Source of the DNA: G963556115 sp963675945
Lineage (GTDB): Bacteria > Planctomycetota > SZUA-567
Direction: 5' to 3'
DNA length: 64,000 nt
Assembly: GCA_963675945.1 (NCBI GenBank)
Contig: OY780932.1
Span: 992,001-1,056,000 of the forward strand
In this document: positions 35,691 through 44,592 of the stretch, in pieces
How the letters are laid out: every line of letters starts with the position of its first letter
Numbering within the stretch: the stretch's first letter is position 1
The notes under the pieces: model-generated
Seen by the model: only the letters and a program-made list of their open reading frames with translations
What the model was told of the DNA's origin: nothing
Database searches by the model: none
Program-made: the position numbers and the translations under genes

Positions 35691-36995
35691 TTATTTTCGC
35701 TTATCAATAACTCTTACCGCTTTACCGCTTGAACGTTCCAAAGTCTGTGGCGCAACCAACTCCACCTTTACTCCTATCTGCGTAATCGTCTGAACCTCTT
35801 GTTTTATATTGTTACACAATTTCTGCAGATCGGTCATCTTATCCGAAAAGGTCTGCGGCAACATCTCTACCTGAAGTGTAACCCGATCCAAATTATCCGG
35901 TCTATCAACAATGATTAGATAATGAGCTGAAGTACCCTCTACCTTGAGTAAAGCCTCTTCAATCTGCGAAGGAAAAACATTTACTCCCCTGATAATCAAC
36001 ATGTCATCACTCCGACCGAGTACTCGACTCATACGCACCCCTGTACGCCCACAAGCACAAGGCGCATAATTGAGTGAAGAGATATCTCTAGTGCGATAAC
36101 GTATTATCGGCATCGCCTCTTTAGTAAGTGAGGTAAAGACCAGTTCCCCTTTCTCCCCTTCCTCAACTTCTTCTAAGGTATCTGGATCTAAACATTCAAC
36201 CAAAAAATGATCCTCTTGGATATGCATACCGTTTCTATATTTACAATCTCCGCTTACACCTGGTCCGATAATTTCCGACAAACCATAATTATTGGTAGCG
36301 AATATACCAAGCTCTTCTTCTATCTTTTTACACATATCATCAGTCCACATCTCCCCGCCAAAATAGCCATATTTGAGCGGCAACTCCGCAGAATCATATC
36401 CTAATTCACGTGCTACTTCAGCAATATTCAACGCATAGCTCGGGGTACAGATAAGAGCTTCAGGAGCCAGATCGTTGAGGAGCATTACCTGGCGCTTAGT
36501 ATTACCCGCCGATACCGGTATAATCCCTGCCCCTACCGTATTGATACCAAAATGCAAGCCAAAACCGCCGGTAAATAAGCCTAAACCAAAAGCAATATGC
36601 GCCAGATGATGCGAACGCAAGCCACCAGCGGTAAGAAATCTCGCACAGAGATTTGCCCACATAAGTACGTCATTCTCAGTATAGGCGACAAAGGTTGGTT
36701 TGCCGGTAGTCCCGGAAGAACCATGGATCCGGGATATCTCTGCACGGTCAACCGCGAGCATATTCAAAGGATAGTTTCCCCTGAGATCTTCTTTAGTGGT
36801 AATCGGTAAGCGTTTCAGATCATTCAACTCCTTTATATCTTCCGGGGCAATATCTCGCAAACGCTCCTTATATAACGGTACTTTTTTTGCCCGGGCAATT
36901 GATTCCTGCAAACGCTTTAATTGCAGTTCACGCAACTGTTCTCTTGGTAAACATTCATTTTCGTCCCAAATCTTATCATCTATATCACAACTCAT
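35691..36995 (-). CDS. paaK: Phenylacetate-CoA ligase family, copy 1
   Basis: This 434-residue AMP-forming acyl-CoA ligase has HGSSGTTGKPTFVAYT (P-loop-like), NNYGLSEIIGPGVSG, the RYRTRDIS motif and IIRGVNVFPSQIEE (hinge). These match PaaK, which activates phenylacetate or other aryl acids with ATP and CoA. In anaerobes, PaaK with an ACT protein often sits with indolepyruvate ferredoxin oxidoreductase in amino-acid fermentation, but no such oxidoreductase gene is in this window. It is the third gene of the PaaK-ACT-PaaK minus-strand operon. Length is normal and motifs are intact. Confidence 0.92.
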   Translation of the reverse strand: MSCDIDDKIWDENECLPREQLRELQLKRLQESIARAKKVPLYKERLRDIAPEDIKELNDLKRLPITTKEDLRGNYPLNMLAVDRAEISRIHGSSGTTGKPTFVAYTENDVLMWANLCARFLTAGGLRSHHLAHIAFGLGLFTGGFGLHFGINTVGAGIIPVSAGNTKRQVMLLNDLAPEALICTPSYALNIAEVARELGYDSAELPLKYGYFGGEMWTDDMCKKIEEELGIFATNNYGLSEIIGPGVSGDCKYRNGMHIQEDHFLVECLDPDTLEEVEEGEKGELVFTSLTKEAMPIIRYRTRDISSLNYAPCACGRTGVRMSRVLGRSDDMLIIRGVNVFPSQIEEALLKVEGTSAHYLIIVDRPDNLDRVTLQVEMLPQTFSDKMTDLQKLCNNIKQEVQTITQIGVKVELVAPQTLERSSGKAVRVIDKRK

Positions 36996-37063
36996 TTTGC
37001 CGCACTTTCTGTATCTCTAACCAATACTATTATCAAACTAATCAACTACAATTTATACACTGA

Positions 37064-37495
37064 TTATTCCGCAAATAATTCGTCAACCCCTATTATGTTT
37101 ATGCCACCAGCCTCTAATACCTGGAGTGCCTGATCTGCATCATCAAATCTCAGCATCATTACCGCCTTATTATTCCGCTTTACTGTAAAGGCATACATAT
37201 ACTCTATATTAATCTCTGAATTCTCAATTACGCTGAGAATTTTTTGTAAACCTCCAGGCTTATCTTCAACCTCTGCAGCAATTACATCGGTTACCTTTAC
37301 CACAAACCCTGCTGCCAGCAGTATTCTTTCCGCTTCTTCCCACTCTTTAACAATAATACGCAAAATCCCGAATTGTTCGGTATCTGATAACGATAGAGTA
37401 ATAAGATTAATTCCTGCATCAGCGACAACCTCGCACGCATGATTCAAATGCCCTGGTTTATTCTCTAAAAAAATAGATACTTGCTTGATTTTCAT
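37064..37495 (-). CDS. Tandem ACT-domain protein
   Basis: This 143-residue protein consists of two ACT-like domains (VSIFLENKPGHLNHACEVVA at about 6-25 and IAAEVEDKPGGLQKILSVIE at about 72-91). ACT domains bind amino acids and regulate metabolic enzymes. Such proteins are commonly encoded beside PaaK in anaerobic bacteria and archaea, which fits regulation of aryl-acid activation by aromatic amino acids. It lies between the two ligase genes with short gaps. Confidence 0.92.
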   Translation of the reverse strand: MKIKQVSIFLENKPGHLNHACEVVADAGINLITLSLSDTEQFGILRIIVKEWEEAERILLAAGFVVKVTDVIAAEVEDKPGGLQKILSVIENSEINIEYMYAFTVKRNNKAVMMLRFDDADQALQVLEAGGINIIGVDELFAE

Positions 37496-37527
37496 GTCTG
37501 ACTCCTCTATTAATAGTTTTAATAAAC

Positions 37528-38862
37528 TTACTTTTCCTGCCTGCGATCAATAAGTCTTTTCGCCTTACCCTGACTACGAGCAATAGTATTTGGTTCTACC
37601 AGATGTACAGTTACACGAATATTAATAATATTTTCAATTGCCGTTGCCACCTTTTTATGGAGTCGTTCCAAATCTGAAACCTTATCCGTAAACGCTTCTG
37701 GAGTTAACTCCACCTCAACCGTAATCTGATCCAAACCTCCTTCACGCGTCAAAATAATCTGATAATGCGGTACTGTCTCTTCTACTGTTAACAAGCCTGC
37801 TTCAATCTGAGATGGAAATACATTGACCCCCCTGATAATAAACATGTCATCACTTCTTCTACCGATACGCTGCATTCTTCTTATAGTTCGCCCACAAGCG
37901 CACTTTTCAGTAATAATAGAGGTGATATCCCGAGTACGATAACGGATCATCGGCATAGCCCGTTTTGAAAGAGTAGTTAAAACCAACTCCCCTTCCTGCC
38001 CGTCTTCCAAGACCTCACCGGTATCCGGATCAATAATTTCAGGATAAAAATGATCTTCAAAGATATGCAACCCTTCCTGCTCCAAACACATTGAAGCGAC
38101 ACCCGGTCCGATAATTTCAGATAACCCATAAATATCAATCGCCTTGATTCCGGCCATTTTTTCTACATATTTTCCCATCTCATCTGTCCACGGCTCTGCC
38201 CCAAAAAAACCTACCCGTATCGGTAGATCCCGGATATCAATACCTAATTTCGGCGCTTGTTCTATAATATGTAAAAAATAACTAGGCGTAGAGCATATGG
38301 CATTAGATTTAAAATCATGCATCAGCATTATCTGACGTTCGGTATTACCCCCGGATATCGGAATAACCGTAGCTCCAAGTTCTTCCGCCCCATAATGCGC
38401 TCCCAGACCCCCGGTAAAGAGTCCATAGCCATAGGCATTCTGAATTACATCACCTTTATGTACTCCGGCACAAGCAAAGGTTCGCGCCATAACTGTCGCC
38501 CAGACTTTGATATCCTCATTGGTATAAGCAACGACAATAGGTTTACCCGTTGTTCCACTCGATGCATGCAGACGCACAATATCTGTCATCTCGCTGGCAA
38601 ATAAGCCAAAGGGATACGTATCACGCAGATCGGTCTTGACCGTAAATGGAAACTTGCTCAAATCTGCGAGACTCTGCACCGACTCAGGGATCAAATTTCT
38701 TTCATCACAACGCTTGCGAAATAATTCAACTCTAGCATAAGCCCACTTAATTACCGCTTTCAACCTTTGTAATTGTAACTCCCTGAGTTTTTTAACCGGT
38801 AAATAATCACTCGCACTGACCGGGTTGAACTCACCCTCTCTATCATTCCATAATGAATTCAT
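37528..38862 (-). CDS. paaK: Phenylacetate-CoA ligase family, copy 2
   Basis: This 444-residue paralogue of 35691-36995 carries the same motifs: HASSGTTGKPIVVAYT, IDIYGLSEIIGPGVAS, MIRYRTRDIT and IIRGVNVFPSQIE. I choose ATG 38862 because GGAGAAGAT precedes it. It is the first gene of the operon. Two ligases around one ACT protein suggest different aryl-acid substrates (for example phenylacetate and indoleacetate), which is an inference. Confidence 0.92.
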   Translation of the reverse strand: MNSLWNDREGEFNPVSASDYLPVKKLRELQLQRLKAVIKWAYARVELFRKRCDERNLIPESVQSLADLSKFPFTVKTDLRDTYPFGLFASEMTDIVRLHASSGTTGKPIVVAYTNEDIKVWATVMARTFACAGVHKGDVIQNAYGYGLFTGGLGAHYGAEELGATVIPISGGNTERQIMLMHDFKSNAICSTPSYFLHIIEQAPKLGIDIRDLPIRVGFFGAEPWTDEMGKYVEKMAGIKAIDIYGLSEIIGPGVASMCLEQEGLHIFEDHFYPEIIDPDTGEVLEDGQEGELVLTTLSKRAMPMIRYRTRDITSIITEKCACGRTIRRMQRIGRRSDDMFIIRGVNVFPSQIEAGLLTVEETVPHYQIILTREGGLDQITVEVELTPEAFTDKVSDLERLHKKVATAIENIINIRVTVHLVEPNTIARSQGKAKRLIDRRQEK

Positions 38863-38916
38863 ATCTTCTCCATAATAAACAAACACTTAGCTAACAATTA
38901 GTTTAAATTTTTAGCT

Positions 38917-41145
38917 TTATTGACCAAGAGCACTTCTAATACTATTATAAAACTTATCGCGATTAAGCGGCTTCTTGAGTAATGCTATTGCGCCATTCTC
39001 CAACATAGCCACTACCTTTTCATTATCCTCAGCATAACCGGTAATAAAGATAACCTTGACCTCGCTATTAATTCGTTTAAGTGCAGCAAAGGTCTTGGAA
39101 CCATCCAACTTGGGCATTGAGATATCACTCACCACCAACGATATATCTTGATGCATTGTTTTGTACTTTCTTACTGCTTCCAGACCATTCTCCGCAAGTA
39201 TCACCTCACAACCAAAACTATCAAGATAATTCTTGAGTAAAGCCCGTACCGATGCTTCATCATCAATTACCATAACCTTCCCGAATAATTTTTTATTATA
39301 ATCAATATTATAAATTTCTGTTTTATTGATACACTTATCGATTGTATTACCCTTCTTGAGCGGTAAACCGATATAGACTGTAGTCCCGATTCCTACCCGA
39401 CTATCAACAGCAATCTCCCCCCCATAATTCTTAATAATACCAAAGACCACAGAGAGACCCATCCCTGAAGCTTTGCCAATATCCTTGGTTGTAAAGAATG
39501 GTTCAAAAATCTTAGCCAATACCTCTGAATCCATACCTTGACCGGTATCTTTTATCTTTAAAATTACTATGTCTCTATTCTTGAGATTATTAAAAGCCGG
39601 TATTTTTCCAAGATAATTATCCAGCAAATTATCTGTCTCAATTGTGATCTTTCCTCCATTTTGCATCGCCTCACAAGAATTAAGCATAATATTGAGTAAA
39701 GCTGTCTCTAATTGACTATAGTCACCCTCTACCGCCGTATAACCCGCATCAAGTCTTAACTCTATATCTATACTCCGGTCTATACTCCGCTGTAACATCT
39801 TGACCAAGCTCCGAAGTACCGCATCCAATTCGAAGATTTCATATTTTTCTTTACTTTTGCGAGCAAAAGCCAAAAGCTGAGTTATTAATTCTTCACACTT
39901 CTCTGCACAACTTTTAATAATCTGCAAGTGCTTTTGCACCGTATCATTACCTTGCAATTCTTCATTGCGCTCAAGTAAATCGACAAATCCAAGTATACCA
40001 TTGAGCTGATTATTAAAATCAAGCGCCACACCACTGGCCAATGAACCTATCGCTTCCAATCTCTTAGCATCTGCCTTACGTGCTTCTTCATTGATTCTTT
40101 CAGTAATATTATGCGCTATACCTATGATCTTACTTACATAACCTTCAGCATCATATTCAACAATTTTCCCACAGATATAAATAGTATAAGTTATCCCAGC
40201 AATTATTATCCGATGCTGATTATGAATAACTTGATCGTTATTGTTTTTCTTCCGTAAAAAACTATTATGCACAAATCTCTTGAGATTATCCAAATCCTCA
40301 GGATGAACATATTCAATATAATTAAAGATGCTTGCCACAAAACGCTCATCGACTTTATTACACACCTGTTCCACAAACGGAAGAAAATTCTCATTCTCTG
40401 GGAAATAATGATAAATCAACGCTTCTTCTTCTCGAGACCACTCCCAGGCACTTACCCCGTATTCGCCCAACAACAACTTTAAAAACTCTTCCTGATTATG
40501 ACTCTTCTGTTGCTTAGGCTCAGCATCATTGTTGTCTATTACCACTCCATAGTAAATTTTATTCTGCTGCTGTTCTTTGATATTACCTAGCAAATAAAGA
40601 TATGCTAGTAATCCATTATCTCTATAGACACGTATCTTTAACGGATAAATACTGCCAACATCCCCTTGAATAACCCGTTGCGTATACTCTTTAAATACTA
40701 AAAAATCCTCTGCAAAGACTATTGAACCCAGTTTACCTGACAACTCTTTTACCTTAGTTTCAGAATATCCTAGATATTGATATATTACCGTTTCATCAAA
40801 ATAACGCTTTTCTACTGTATCATAACCTATAATTTGCGCATTATCCGCAGCAAAGATATTTTTTGCAATACCGCTGCTCACAACTCCTGTTGTAACTTCT
40901 TCCTGCTCTAGCTTATAGATTTTGTTTTTACATTTAATAAATAACACACTCAAAATAATTATAACCAACAATGCCAAAAAAATAAGAGCTATTAGAATAA
41001 TCTCATAAAAACTACTACCCATAAACATAGTCTCAGTATGCTGCATACCAAATTCTCGCTCTTCTGCCATTACCGGGTACTGCGCAATAATTATCATTAT
41101 TGCACTCAAAAACCACCAGTTATAATATTTTATATTTAGCAACAT
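38917..41145 (-). CDS. Hybrid sensor histidine kinase lacking the phospho-acceptor His
   Basis: This 742-residue protein starts at ATG 41145 (GAGG upstream; TTG 41151 is also in frame). A signal-like segment and a TM helix (near 45-70) are followed by PAS-like regions. A HisKA-like helix contains SGVALDFNNQLNG, where the usual AHDFNN is ALDFNN (Leu near residue 375, codon CTT). The ATP lid is intact (N box LLNIMLNSCEAM, DTGQGM, ASGMGLSVVFGI). A C-terminal receiver (from about 625) has DDE, the phosphorylatable Asp in VVSDISMP, the Thr in FITGYA and Lys in LLKKPL. Without the His, autophosphorylation is not expected by the normal route. It stands alone, with no separate regulator gene nearby. 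Confidence 0.88.
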   Translation of the reverse strand: MLLNIKYYNWWFLSAIMIIIAQYPVMAEEREFGMQHTETMFMGSSFYEIILIALIFLALLVIIILSVLFIKCKNKIYKLEQEEVTTGVVSSGIAKNIFAADNAQIIGYDTVEKRYFDETVIYQYLGYSETKVKELSGKLGSIVFAEDFLVFKEYTQRVIQGDVGSIYPLKIRVYRDNGLLAYLYLLGNIKEQQQNKIYYGVVIDNNDAEPKQQKSHNQEEFLKLLLGEYGVSAWEWSREEEALIYHYFPENENFLPFVEQVCNKVDERFVASIFNYIEYVHPEDLDNLKRFVHNSFLRKKNNNDQVIHNQHRIIIAGITYTIYICGKIVEYDAEGYVSKIIGIAHNITERINEEARKADAKRLEAIGSLASGVALDFNNQLNGILGFVDLLERNEELQGNDTVQKHLQIIKSCAEKCEELITQLLAFARKSKEKYEIFELDAVLRSLVKMLQRSIDRSIDIELRLDAGYTAVEGDYSQLETALLNIMLNSCEAMQNGGKITIETDNLLDNYLGKIPAFNNLKNRDIVILKIKDTGQGMDSEVLAKIFEPFFTTKDIGKASGMGLSVVFGIIKNYGGEIAVDSRVGIGTTVYIGLPLKKGNTIDKCINKTEIYNIDYNKKLFGKVMVIDDEASVRALLKNYLDSFGCEVILAENGLEAVRKYKTMHQDISLVVSDISMPKLDGSKTFAALKRINSEVKVIFITGYAEDNEKVVAMLENGAIALLKKPLNRDKFYNSIRSALGQ

Positions 41146-41329
41146 AATCAACTATGCCTCAATAACTATAACTTTTTTTCTAATAAGCAGTTAGTAACAA
41201 ACACACCATTACATATTTTATATACTATCTATTTGTTTTAAAGTAAAAAAACCCTATAATTTATAATTAAATCAAATTGTAATTACTATTAACTCATGAT
41301 ACTATATTATTATATACTAGGTTGACTGC

Positions 41330-42061
41330 ATGCAACTAAATATTCACAGATTATATCAAACTATTTGTTTCTTTCTTTTCTATAGTCTTATCTCATTTCA
41401 TGCCTATACAGCAGATGACACTACTACAACAACAGTAAAAGATATAGTAGTAGAGAGTGCCGGAATAGGGTCTGAATTTGAAGAGGAAGTAGATGAAATC
41501 AGCAAAATGGTTGCAGCCGGTGAATTGCTCACCGCCAAGGAAAGAGTAATCAAGGTACTCGGTAAATTCGAAGAACTCCTTAAAGAGAATGATATTATTT
41601 ATATCAGTGTATCTTCCGATGCTCAGTATACTGATTTTATTACTGCCAACCCGGATAAAAAAATACGTCGTACCAGTTGGGAGCTTCAGAAAGTTCTTTT
41701 TCTCAAGGCATTTATTGCCGTAACTGAGAATGATCTAGAAGCGGCTCTTGCCACCTTGGACAATCTTCTAAAATTAGCCCCATACTCAAGTACTGCTCTC
41801 TGTGAACAAGGTTACATCAACAACCGCCTCAATTATTATCAGGAATCACTCAAGAGTTACCAAAAAGCTGCTGAATTGGCTCAAAAATACCCTACAGAAC
41901 AGCATAATCTAGCAATTGCCCTTCGCGGTGCAGGATTTGCTCTACTGAAACTGGAGAAATATGATCAAGCCAAGCAAGCATACACCGCCTCACTTAAATA
42001 TGACCCAGACAATCAGATAGCTCTCAACGGTCTGGCCAATATCAATAATTTAACCGAATAA
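41330..42061 (+). CDS. Exported TPR protein
   Basis: This 243-residue protein has an N-terminal signal peptide (FFLFYSLISFHAYTA). The second half has three TPR-like units (ALATLDNLLKLAPYSSTAL, YQESLKSYQKAAELA, YDQAKQAYTASLKYDPDN). The middle segment contains YISVSSDAQYTDFI. It is probably periplasmic and mediates protein contacts. It is first in a four-gene plus-strand unit (TPR, CoaB-like, DUF1844, HAD), although the neighbours are metabolic and do not define its role. Confidence 0.8.
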   Translation: MQLNIHRLYQTICFFLFYSLISFHAYTADDTTTTTVKDIVVESAGIGSEFEEEVDEISKMVAAGELLTAKERVIKVLGKFEELLKENDIIYISVSSDAQYTDFITANPDKKIRRTSWELQKVLFLKAFIAVTENDLEAALATLDNLLKLAPYSSTALCEQGYINNRLNYYQESLKSYQKAAELAQKYPTEQHNLAIALRGAGFALLKLEKYDQAKQAYTASLKYDPDNQIALNGLANINNLTE

Positions 42062-42074
42062 TTACAAACATATC

Positions 42075-42782
42075 ATGACCTCACACTTACTTCCACAGAT
42101 CGAACAAGCTCTCAACCAAGCCAGAAACAAGAGCGGAGAACTCATTCTTATTACCGGCGGGCCAACCTGTGAAGATATTGATCCCGTACGTTTTATCACC
42201 AACCATTCCAGCGGCAAGATGGGTATTGAGAGTGCAATAGCAGCAAATGAACTGCATCTCTCACCCATACTCATACTCGGCCCTACTCATCTCTTACCGC
42301 CGGATAATATTCCACTAGTTAGAATCCGCAATGCTGAAGAACTCTTTTACGCTGTAACCGCTCTCTTCGATCAATGTTCATATCTTATTATGAGTGCTGC
42401 CGTTGCAGATTTTACCCCCATATCTCCAAGCTCTTCAAAACTGAAAAAATCAGACATCGAAGATACTAATCATGAATTTATCCTGAAGTTAAAACGGACC
42501 AAAGATATTCTACTTGAACTCAAAGACAGACCCACTCGTCCTGCCAAGAAAATTGCCGGATTCTCTTTGAATACTTCTATCAACACTGAGGAAGGACTTA
42601 AAAAACTCAAGACCAAGAATCTCGATTTAATAGTTATAAATTCTACAGCAGCATTTGAAAAAAAATACTCTACTATTAAAATCATAACAAAAGATAGTAA
42701 AATTATAGAATTAACAGCTAATAATAAACGTGATACAGCAAAGATTATTATCCAGGAACTACTACGACTCAACTCACTATAA
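42075..42782 (+). CDS. coaB: Phosphopantothenate-cysteine ligase (CoaB domain)
   Basis: This 235-residue stand-alone CoaB domain couples phosphopantothenate to cysteine in coenzyme A synthesis. Motifs are ITGGPTCEDIDPVRFITNHS with SSGKMG (nucleotide site), SAAVADF, the KLKRTKDIL lysine motif and AGFSLNT. Most bacteria fuse this to the CoaC decarboxylase; here the CoaC half must be elsewhere. The gene lies 13 bases after the TPR gene and has a weak ribosome site, so coupling is likely. Confidence 0.88.
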   Translation: MTSHLLPQIEQALNQARNKSGELILITGGPTCEDIDPVRFITNHSSGKMGIESAIAANELHLSPILILGPTHLLPPDNIPLVRIRNAEELFYAVTALFDQCSYLIMSAAVADFTPISPSSSKLKKSDIEDTNHEFILKLKRTKDILLELKDRPTRPAKKIAGFSLNTSINTEEGLKKLKTKNLDLIVINSTAAFEKKYSTIKIITKDSKIIELTANNKRDTAKIIIQELLRLNSL

Positions 42783-42803
42783 TGATTGCATTGAAGGTAT
42801 TAT

Positions 42804-43082
42804 ATGAAAGACCAAGAAATCAAAGCTACATTCTTACAATTCGCTTCCGGTTTGGCCGCTCAGACGTTGATGCACCTCGGAATGCTTGAAAACCCTATGA
42901 CCAATACTACCGGTATTGATCTGCCAAATGCCAAGTACTCTGTCGATCTTCTTGTATTACTCAAAGAGAAGACCAAGGGTAATCTTACAGCTGAAGAATC
43001 AACCTACCTCAATGCCGCTATTGATGACCTTAAAATACGTTACGCCCAGGTTGCAGAGAGATCTGAAGCCGAAGATAAATAG
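42804..43082 (+). CDS. DUF1844 protein
   Basis: This 92-residue helical protein has the family pattern FLQFASGLAAQTLMHLGML, then NAKYSVDLLVLLKEKTKGNL and a charged tail. The function of DUF1844 is not known. It is common in Gram-negative phyla including Verrucomicrobia, Planctomycetes and deltaproteobacteria. A GAAGG site precedes the start. Confidence 0.9.
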   Translation: MKDQEIKATFLQFASGLAAQTLMHLGMLENPMTNTTGIDLPNAKYSVDLLVLLKEKTKGNLTAEESTYLNAAIDDLKIRYAQVAERSEAEDK

Positions 43083-43091
43083 GATATAAAT

Positions 43092-43745
43092 ATGAAGAAT
43101 CTAATATTTGATCTAGATGGCACGCTCGGCGATACCTTACCACTATGCCTCAAAGCTTTCCAACTCAGCATTGAACCTTATCTCAACCAGAAACTCCCCG
43201 CTACTGAAATTACCAGATATTTCGGCATCTCTGAAGAAGGTATTATCAATACTCTTGTACCAGAGCATGCTGAAGAGGGCATACAATCTTTTATTACCTG
43301 TTATACAGACCTACTGGAACAGAAGACAACTGTTTTTCCTGGTGTTTCTGAGCTACTTGCTACTCTAGAGGAAAACGGTCACTTCATTACCATGGTAACC
43401 GGTAAAAGCATAATTACTGCTAATATTACGCTTGAAAAATACGGTATTAAACAGTATTTTAAAGATATCTATCCCGGTTCCCCCACCGGAGAGATAAAGG
43501 ATAATTGCATCAACAAATTAATACATAAACATAGTCTCAAGCGCTCAGAGACAGTATATATTGGTGATGCTGTAAGTGATGTAATTGCTTCAAAGAATTG
43601 TGGTATAACCGTTATCGCTGCGGCCTGGGCCAGCACTGCGGATATTCTAGCCCTTGAAGCAGCCAATCCTGATTATATCTTTACTTCATTTACGGATTTT
43701 ACAGATTTTCTCTATGATCAAGCCCCATTACTAATCAATAACTAA
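43092..43745 (+). CDS. HAD-family phosphatase, phosphoglycolate-phosphatase-like
   Basis: This 217-residue haloacid-dehalogenase hydrolase has motif I DLDGTLGDT (D7 and D9), motif II VTGKS, a Lys in motif III (IKDNCINKLI region) and motif IV YIGDAVSDV. The helical cap between motifs I and II is of the PGP/beta-phosphoglucomutase type. It dephosphorylates small molecules; the substrate is not defined. It starts 9 bases after DUF1844 (AGGAT upstream). A hairpin follows at 43753. Confidence 0.88.
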   Translation: MKNLIFDLDGTLGDTLPLCLKAFQLSIEPYLNQKLPATEITRYFGISEEGIINTLVPEHAEEGIQSFITCYTDLLEQKTTVFPGVSELLATLEENGHFITMVTGKSIITANITLEKYGIKQYFKDIYPGSPTGEIKDNCINKLIHKHSLKRSETVYIGDAVSDVIASKNCGITVIAAAWASTADILALEAANPDYIFTSFTDFTDFLYDQAPLLINN

Positions 43746-43752
43746 TAGTTTC

Positions 43753-43778
43753 GACTTTTCCACTAATACCGGAAAGTC
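43753..43778 (+). terminator. Hairpin after the HAD gene
   Basis: GACTTTTCC and GGAAAGTC pair around an ACTAATACC loop, with one bulge. It probably ends the TPR-CoaB-DUF1844-HAD unit. A separate 12-bp palindrome (ACTGATATCAGT, 43779-43790) follows immediately. Confidence 0.45.
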
Positions 43779-43819
43779 ACTGATATCAGTAATGTCATAC
43801 TCCTGATCTTGCCGATAAG

Positions 43820-43848
43820 CCTGTGTATCGTTATCACCAATACACAGG
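43820..43848 (+). promoter_or_regulatory. Hairpin overlapping the ribosome site of the LysM gene
   Basis: CCTGTGTAT (43820-43828) and ATACACAGG (43840-43848) pair perfectly. The AGGA ribosome site (43846-43849) of the LysM gene is mostly within the 3' arm, so the folded leader would hide it. Translation could depend on opening of this stem. Confidence 0.5.
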
Positions 43849-43858
43849 AATTTATACT

Positions 43859-44440
43859 ATGTCAAAGACCATTCAACCACGCTTAGGGACAGTTATTACT
43901 ATGATAGTGGCTGTACTGTTTTTATTCTTACTATTCTCCCAAGCTGGAAAATACCATCAAGCAGGTTTTATCGTGGAAAAAGCAGAAGAGCGCATAGCTC
44001 TCAATCAGGAGCGTAAAAAAGCCTTACTCTATATTGGAGTCAACGATGAGGTTGCCCTCAAGCTTGAACCTGTAAGACTTCCACAGACCACCAAAAAAAA
44101 TACCATGAAGCCAACTCTAGCTAATAATATGAAAAAACCCGCTGACCCCAATATACAGACGGCTATGGCAATTGCTCAAACCAGAACTATGGTAGATACC
44201 TCTGTTAAATCACAAAATATCAAGATTAAACGTTATACTGTAAGACAAGGTGATACGTTATTCGGTATTGCCCAGAAGGTATATGGTGACGGAAATAAGT
44301 GGAGAATCATTCTTCAGAATAATAAAACACTGGTAAAACCGAGCCAACTACGCAGCGGGATGAAACTTACCATCCCTGAACCAACCGAGAATAACGCGGT
44401 TTATCTACGATGGATAAAGACAAATAAGCAACAAAGTTAA
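43859..44440 (+). CDS. LysM-domain membrane-anchored protein
   Basis: This 193-residue protein starts at ATG 43859 (AGGA upstream). It has an N-terminal TM helix (TVITMIVAVLFLFLLFS), a basic linker of about 90 residues, and one LysM domain near the C-terminus (YTVRQGDTLFGIAQKVYGDG ... LRSGMKLTIP). LysM binds peptidoglycan, so this probably tethers the envelope to the cell wall. A perfect terminator follows. Confidence 0.88.
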   Translation: MSKTIQPRLGTVITMIVAVLFLFLLFSQAGKYHQAGFIVEKAEERIALNQERKKALLYIGVNDEVALKLEPVRLPQTTKKNTMKPTLANNMKKPADPNIQTAMAIAQTRTMVDTSVKSQNIKIKRYTVRQGDTLFGIAQKVYGDGNKWRIILQNNKTLVKPSQLRSGMKLTIPEPTENNAVYLRWIKTNKQQS

Positions 44441-44472
44441 TTTACAGCCATAACCATATTTGTTATTATTTA

Positions 44473-44495
44473 AGAGACCTTGAGTCAAGGTCTCT
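44473..44495 (+). terminator. Intrinsic terminator after the LysM gene
   Basis: AGAGACCTTG and CAAGGTCTCT form a perfect 10-bp stem with a 3-base loop, followed by the T-rich CTTTCTTTG. Confidence 0.85.
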
Positions 44496-44524
44496 CTTTC
44501 TTTGCCTACGCTTTATCTTTTACC

Positions 44525-44553
44525 TTGACAGATTAATATTATCACTTTAGACT
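44525..44553 (+). promoter_or_regulatory. Sigma-70-type promoter of the amino-acid ABC operon
   Basis: TTGACA (44525-44530) and TAGACT (44548-44553) are spaced by 17 bases, a near-consensus promoter ending 39 bases before the ATG at 44593. A palindrome lies just downstream of the -10 box. Confidence 0.75.
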
Positions 44554-44556
44554 GAT

Positions 44557-44572
44557 AGTTGGTTATCCAACT
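44557..44572. promoter_or_regulatory. Palindromic operator at the transcription start (candidate MarR site)
   Basis: AGTTGG-TTAT-CCAACT is a perfect inverted repeat covering the likely start of transcription. Such 6-bp half-sites with a 4-base gap are usual for MarR-family repressors, and the operon's last gene encodes one. The following T-run could alternatively make it an attenuator-like hairpin. Confidence 0.55.
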
Positions 44573-44592
44573 TTTTTTAGGGAGATAGAATT

